Origin: Prorocentrum cordatum
Lineage: Eukaryota > Sar > Dinophyceae > Prorocentrales > Prorocentraceae
DNA: 64,000 bases
Assembly (NCBI GenBank): GCA_963575745.1
Contig: CAUYUJ010014760.1
Coordinates: forward strand, 271,001-335,000
Direction: 5' to 3'
This document shows, piece by piece, positions 61,535-64,000 of this stretch (its first letter is position 1; each line of letters begins with the position of its first letter). Under the pieces are notes generated by a model, which was given only the letters and a program-made list of their open reading frames with translations, was not told the origin of the DNA and searched no databases. The position numbers and the translations under genes were made by a program.

Positions 61535-62482
61535 CTAACGCTTGCCCTTAGACTTCCCTTTCTTCTTAGTGCTGTCCTTGGTGGCCGCTGTCTTCAGCTG
61601 CGGCTTCTGACGGCGGACGGGGACAGGGGAGTGCGAAGAGCTGCCCACGCGAGCTTCCTCCACCGCTGCTGCCGCGTGGGCATCGCGGAGTTCGGAACTC
61701 AACGCACGGGCTTCTCTTAAGTGTTCCTCCAACAAGTTCATACGGGCGTCCAGAAACACGTGGCTCGCCGTTCTCTTGGCGTGCATCTCCTGCATAGTAG
61801 GTGCAGGACCAGGTGCGGGTGGCGAGCGGCTACCCCTGTGGGCCTGCGCGCCAACCACGTCATCAGCCCGGTCGGTGGTGGCCTCGGAGATTTCGTCAAG
61901 AGCCTGGCGACTGTGGACCGTCCGAGCTTCCTGCTCACGTCTCGTCGCGCTCTTGGTGTTGATGAGGCGCTCATCGAGCTTGTCTGGGTACATCGTGTGC
62001 GTACTGGAACGGGGGCGACTCGCCGGCGGATATCCACGTAGCCTTGGGATGCTCTTGCTGCGGCTACGACTGCGCGCCCTGCTCTGGATGCGTCTCCGCG
62101 GCATGCTGGTGGTTCGGCGCCTCCGAGGAGGGGAGCTCCTGGCACCGGCAGGTGCAGAGGTACGGGATGCGCAAGCTGCTTTCGAACGCCCAGTCTTAGA
62201 GCGCCACTCCCAGAAGTTCCAAGGGTTAGGATCCGCCTTCCATGGGTCTAGTTCATGAGCAAGCACGTCATCGATGTCGGGCTTCACCTCCTGGGGCCTC
62301 GGACGATCCTCGGAGCGGCTGCGAAGAGGGGGGTCACGGCGTGCACGACAGAGTGCACGATCCAAGTCACTCCGAAGTTCCTCGCCACTACGAGTAGCCA
62401 TCGCGCGCGAGGTCGAGTGAGCACCGTGAGCAGGAGCCCCCGTCCCTAGCAAGGTTACCAGAGCGTGGGGGCGCTTCTCCAT
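61535..62482 (-). CDS. Hypothetical basic protein, 315 residues, between tandem repeats
   Basis: From ATG at 62482 (MEKRPHALVTLLGTGAPAHG) to TAG at 61535. The open frame extends 18 codons further upstream without an ATG. The N-terminal third has DPWKADPNPWNFWEWRSK, a Trp/Pro motif I associate with dinoflagellate gag-like or ORF1-like proteins. The middle is Arg/Ser-rich (RRRIQSRARSRSRSKSIPRL). A helical region follows (VFLDARMNLLEEHLREARAL, SSELRDAHAAAAVEEARV), and the C-terminus is Lys-rich (DSTKKKGKSKGKR). It could be a nucleic-acid-binding ORF1 of a retroelement or a nuclear protein. No RT frame follows within the 1.5 kb downstream. It is intact and stands out from its shadows in composition. 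Confidence 0.55.
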   Translation of the reverse strand: MEKRPHALVTLLGTGAPAHGAHSTSRAMATRSGEELRSDLDRALCRARRDPPLRSRSEDRPRPQEVKPDIDDVLAHELDPWKADPNPWNFWEWRSKTGRSKAACASRTSAPAGARSSPPRRRRTTSMPRRRIQSRARSRSRSKSIPRLRGYPPASRPRSSTHTMYPDKLDERLINTKSATRREQEARTVHSRQALDEISEATTDRADDVVGAQAHRGSRSPPAPGPAPTMQEMHAKRTASHVFLDARMNLLEEHLREARALSSELRDAHAAAAVEEARVGSSSHSPVPVRRQKPQLKTAATKDSTKKKGKSKGKR

Positions 62483-63110
62483 GCCGAACGCACTACGGTG
62501 TTGGAAAGAATAGCGTCCGTGCCGAGCTAAGCTCACTGCATAAATGGTAGGCGGAACTAACTCACAGCCACAGGGAGATTCCTGGGGAATGGCCGAGAAT
62601 ATCTTGTGCCTACTTGTGTTGGGCCGCTACGGCTACGGAAAATCGTCAGGGAATCGCAATCCCTTCGACCCCTTTTTGGCAAAGTTCTTCTGGACCCTAG
62701 CCTCTCTCACACCCCCTTGTGAACCTCCGTCTCTTGTCACGACTCCCAGGAGCCAGCAGTAGTGAAATCCCAAGAGCCCGCACGACTACTAAACCCGATA
62801 GGAGCCAGAAAAAAGGCAGGCACCAGCAAAGGCGAGATCGGAGGAACCACCGAAGGCAAGCTGACAGCGACCGCCAAGGAACCAGGGCCCAAGAAAAGCG
62901 ATATCCCAGGGACACGAATCAAACGAATCAAACGAGGCAGAGGCGGAGGAGGAGGACTGTGAAGAGGACATATATGTTTTCGCACAGGCCTTCGAGCCTG
63001 GTCGACTAGGTCGAAGAGCAGGCAGCGGTGCTCAGGCGCTCAGGCAGCGGCGCAGCGAGAGATCTCGGCGATCGGTGGTCCCTCAAACGTGTGGAAAGAG
63101 TCTGGGTCGA
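62483..63110. other. 5' flank of the 315-residue ORF
   Basis: About 600 bp between the ORF start and the right repeat block. Includes GAATCAAACGAATCAAACGA at 62918-62937 and GTGAAATCCCAAGAG-like short sequence. Small frames on both strands, none convincing. Upstream control sequence for the ORF, if any, would be here. Confidence 0.4.
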
Positions 63111-64000
63111 CGGGCAGCGATACCACCCATTGCTGATTGAGCGGTGTATCACAAGGTAATCCCACCAATGAACCATCACTGAGTAGAGTCACCAGCACCA
63201 TCACCTGCCAGGGTAACCAGCACCATCACAGAGCACAGTAACCAGCACCAGAGAACCCAAGCACGGGCTCCAGCCAGTTTGCAATACAAGTCCCACCAGC
63301 GGGATGTTTCCTATAGTAGAGCCCACCTGAAGCGCCACGGAAGCTGAGTAGAGGCACATCCACCATTGGATACATACCGAAGCCCAAGCCATGTATACAG
63401 GAACCACCGACCCCATTGAGGCAACACCCAGTGTCCAGCCTCACTGTACCCAGAGGTATTCTCGTATAGCAGCGTAAAATCCATAGTGGTAAATATTGAC
63501 CTCACCAGTACTGGAGGAGACACCATACACCATCTGAGCCCACTGCCTGACACCCCAAGGAACCCAGCAAGCACCAAGAATAAGAGACAACAACGGCGAC
63601 CACCTCGGGCCGGCCCCCTCGCCCTGGTTTGAGTCGTTCGGGCCTCTCCTTGTGTGAGTCGTTCGGGCCTCTCGCCGAACGACTCCGAGAACGAGGAGGG
63701 GCCCGAACGCTTCATACCAGGAGGGGGGACTCGAACGACTCTCAACAGGAGGAGGGCACCGAACGAATCCACTGAACCCGAGTAGTGCCCACACCCAAGG
63801 ATACAACTGCCTGAACTCCCAAGTAGCGATACCACTCATTACATATTGAGCGGTGTATCCAAAGGTAATCCCACCAATGAACCATCACTGAGTACAGTAA
63901 CCAGCACCATCACCTGAGCAGGGTAACCAGCACCATCAAAGAGTACAGTAACCATCACCAGAGAACCCAAGTACGGGCTCCAGCCAGAGTGGAATACAAG
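63111..64000. repeat. ~710 bp tandem repeat, right block (cut by window end)
   Basis: The same units as the left block: GCGATACCACCCATTGCTGA at about 63117 and GCGATACCACTCATTACATA at about 63825, 708 bp apart, in the same order of sub-variants as 60210 and 60922. The left and right blocks are offset by about 2907 bp. Confidence 0.9.

Noticed and set aside
59956-64000. Minus-strand Val/Gly/Ser/Leu-rich frames of 70-170 residues as a gene family
   Set aside because: They recur only because the ~710 bp unit recurs and differ in frame and length between units; left as repeat sequence, although a decayed gene cannot be ruled out.
1-64000. rRNA, tRNA, snRNA or complete spliced-leader RNA genes
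   Set aside because: None seen on reading; a covariance-model search (tRNAscan, Infernal) was not possible and would be decisive.

Overview
The window reads as nuclear DNA of a dinoflagellate. It has long GC-rich simple-sequence tracts, many unrelated tandem and dispersed repeats, almost no intact genes, a decayed Ty1/copia-type polyprotein, non-LTR (LINE-type) reverse transcriptase and RNase H pieces of the kind common in dinoflagellates, and at 56350-56370 a sequence matching the dinoflagellate spliced leader at 17 of 21 positions, just upstream of an ORF. Genus cannot be fixed by reading; a large, GC-rich genome of the Prorocentrum or Polarella kind would fit. I saw no rRNA, tRNA, CRISPR array, bacterial-style operon or replication origin.

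Layout. 0-5.5 kb: (ACC)n and (ATC)n/(TCC)n tracts around a diverged ~0.9 kb tandem duplication. 5.9-7.2 kb (minus): broken member of a dinoflagellate multicopy protein family. 8.6-11 kb: ~90 bp tandem repeats, (GT)n and homopolymers. 11.1-11.7 kb (minus): conserved-looking fragment. 13.6-15.2 kb (minus): probable multi-exon gene for an Ala/Lys-rich, charged protein. 16-25 kb: dispersed repeats, including a GAGCCC array facing its own inverted copy across an AT-rich hinge, and a 170 bp tandem repeat. 25-32 kb: (ATC)n arrays and a dead LINE reverse transcriptase fragment. 33-35 kb: 1.8 kb alternating purine-pyrimidine tract. 38.7-47.8 kb: the copia-like element (gag, protease, methyltransferase-like domain, integrase, RT, RNase H), bracketed by a short direct repeat. 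50.4-54.4 kb: an 89 bp satellite split by a 5'-truncated LINE with poly(A) and a short target duplication. 56.3-56.8 kb: possible retrogene carrying spliced-leader relics. 57.6-59.3 kb: (ACT)n. 60-64 kb: tandem repeats alternating with a 315-residue ORF, suggesting a ~2.9 kb repeated unit.

Most content is mobile or repetitive. The best-supported coding sequences are the uninterrupted LINE 3' ORF (51308-52873, minus), the 315-residue ORF (61535-62482, minus), the 122-residue ORF (56415-56783) and the exons near 14-15 kb. The copia element is dead: it carries several frameshifts, six in-frame stops and a CT microsatellite inside its protease domain.
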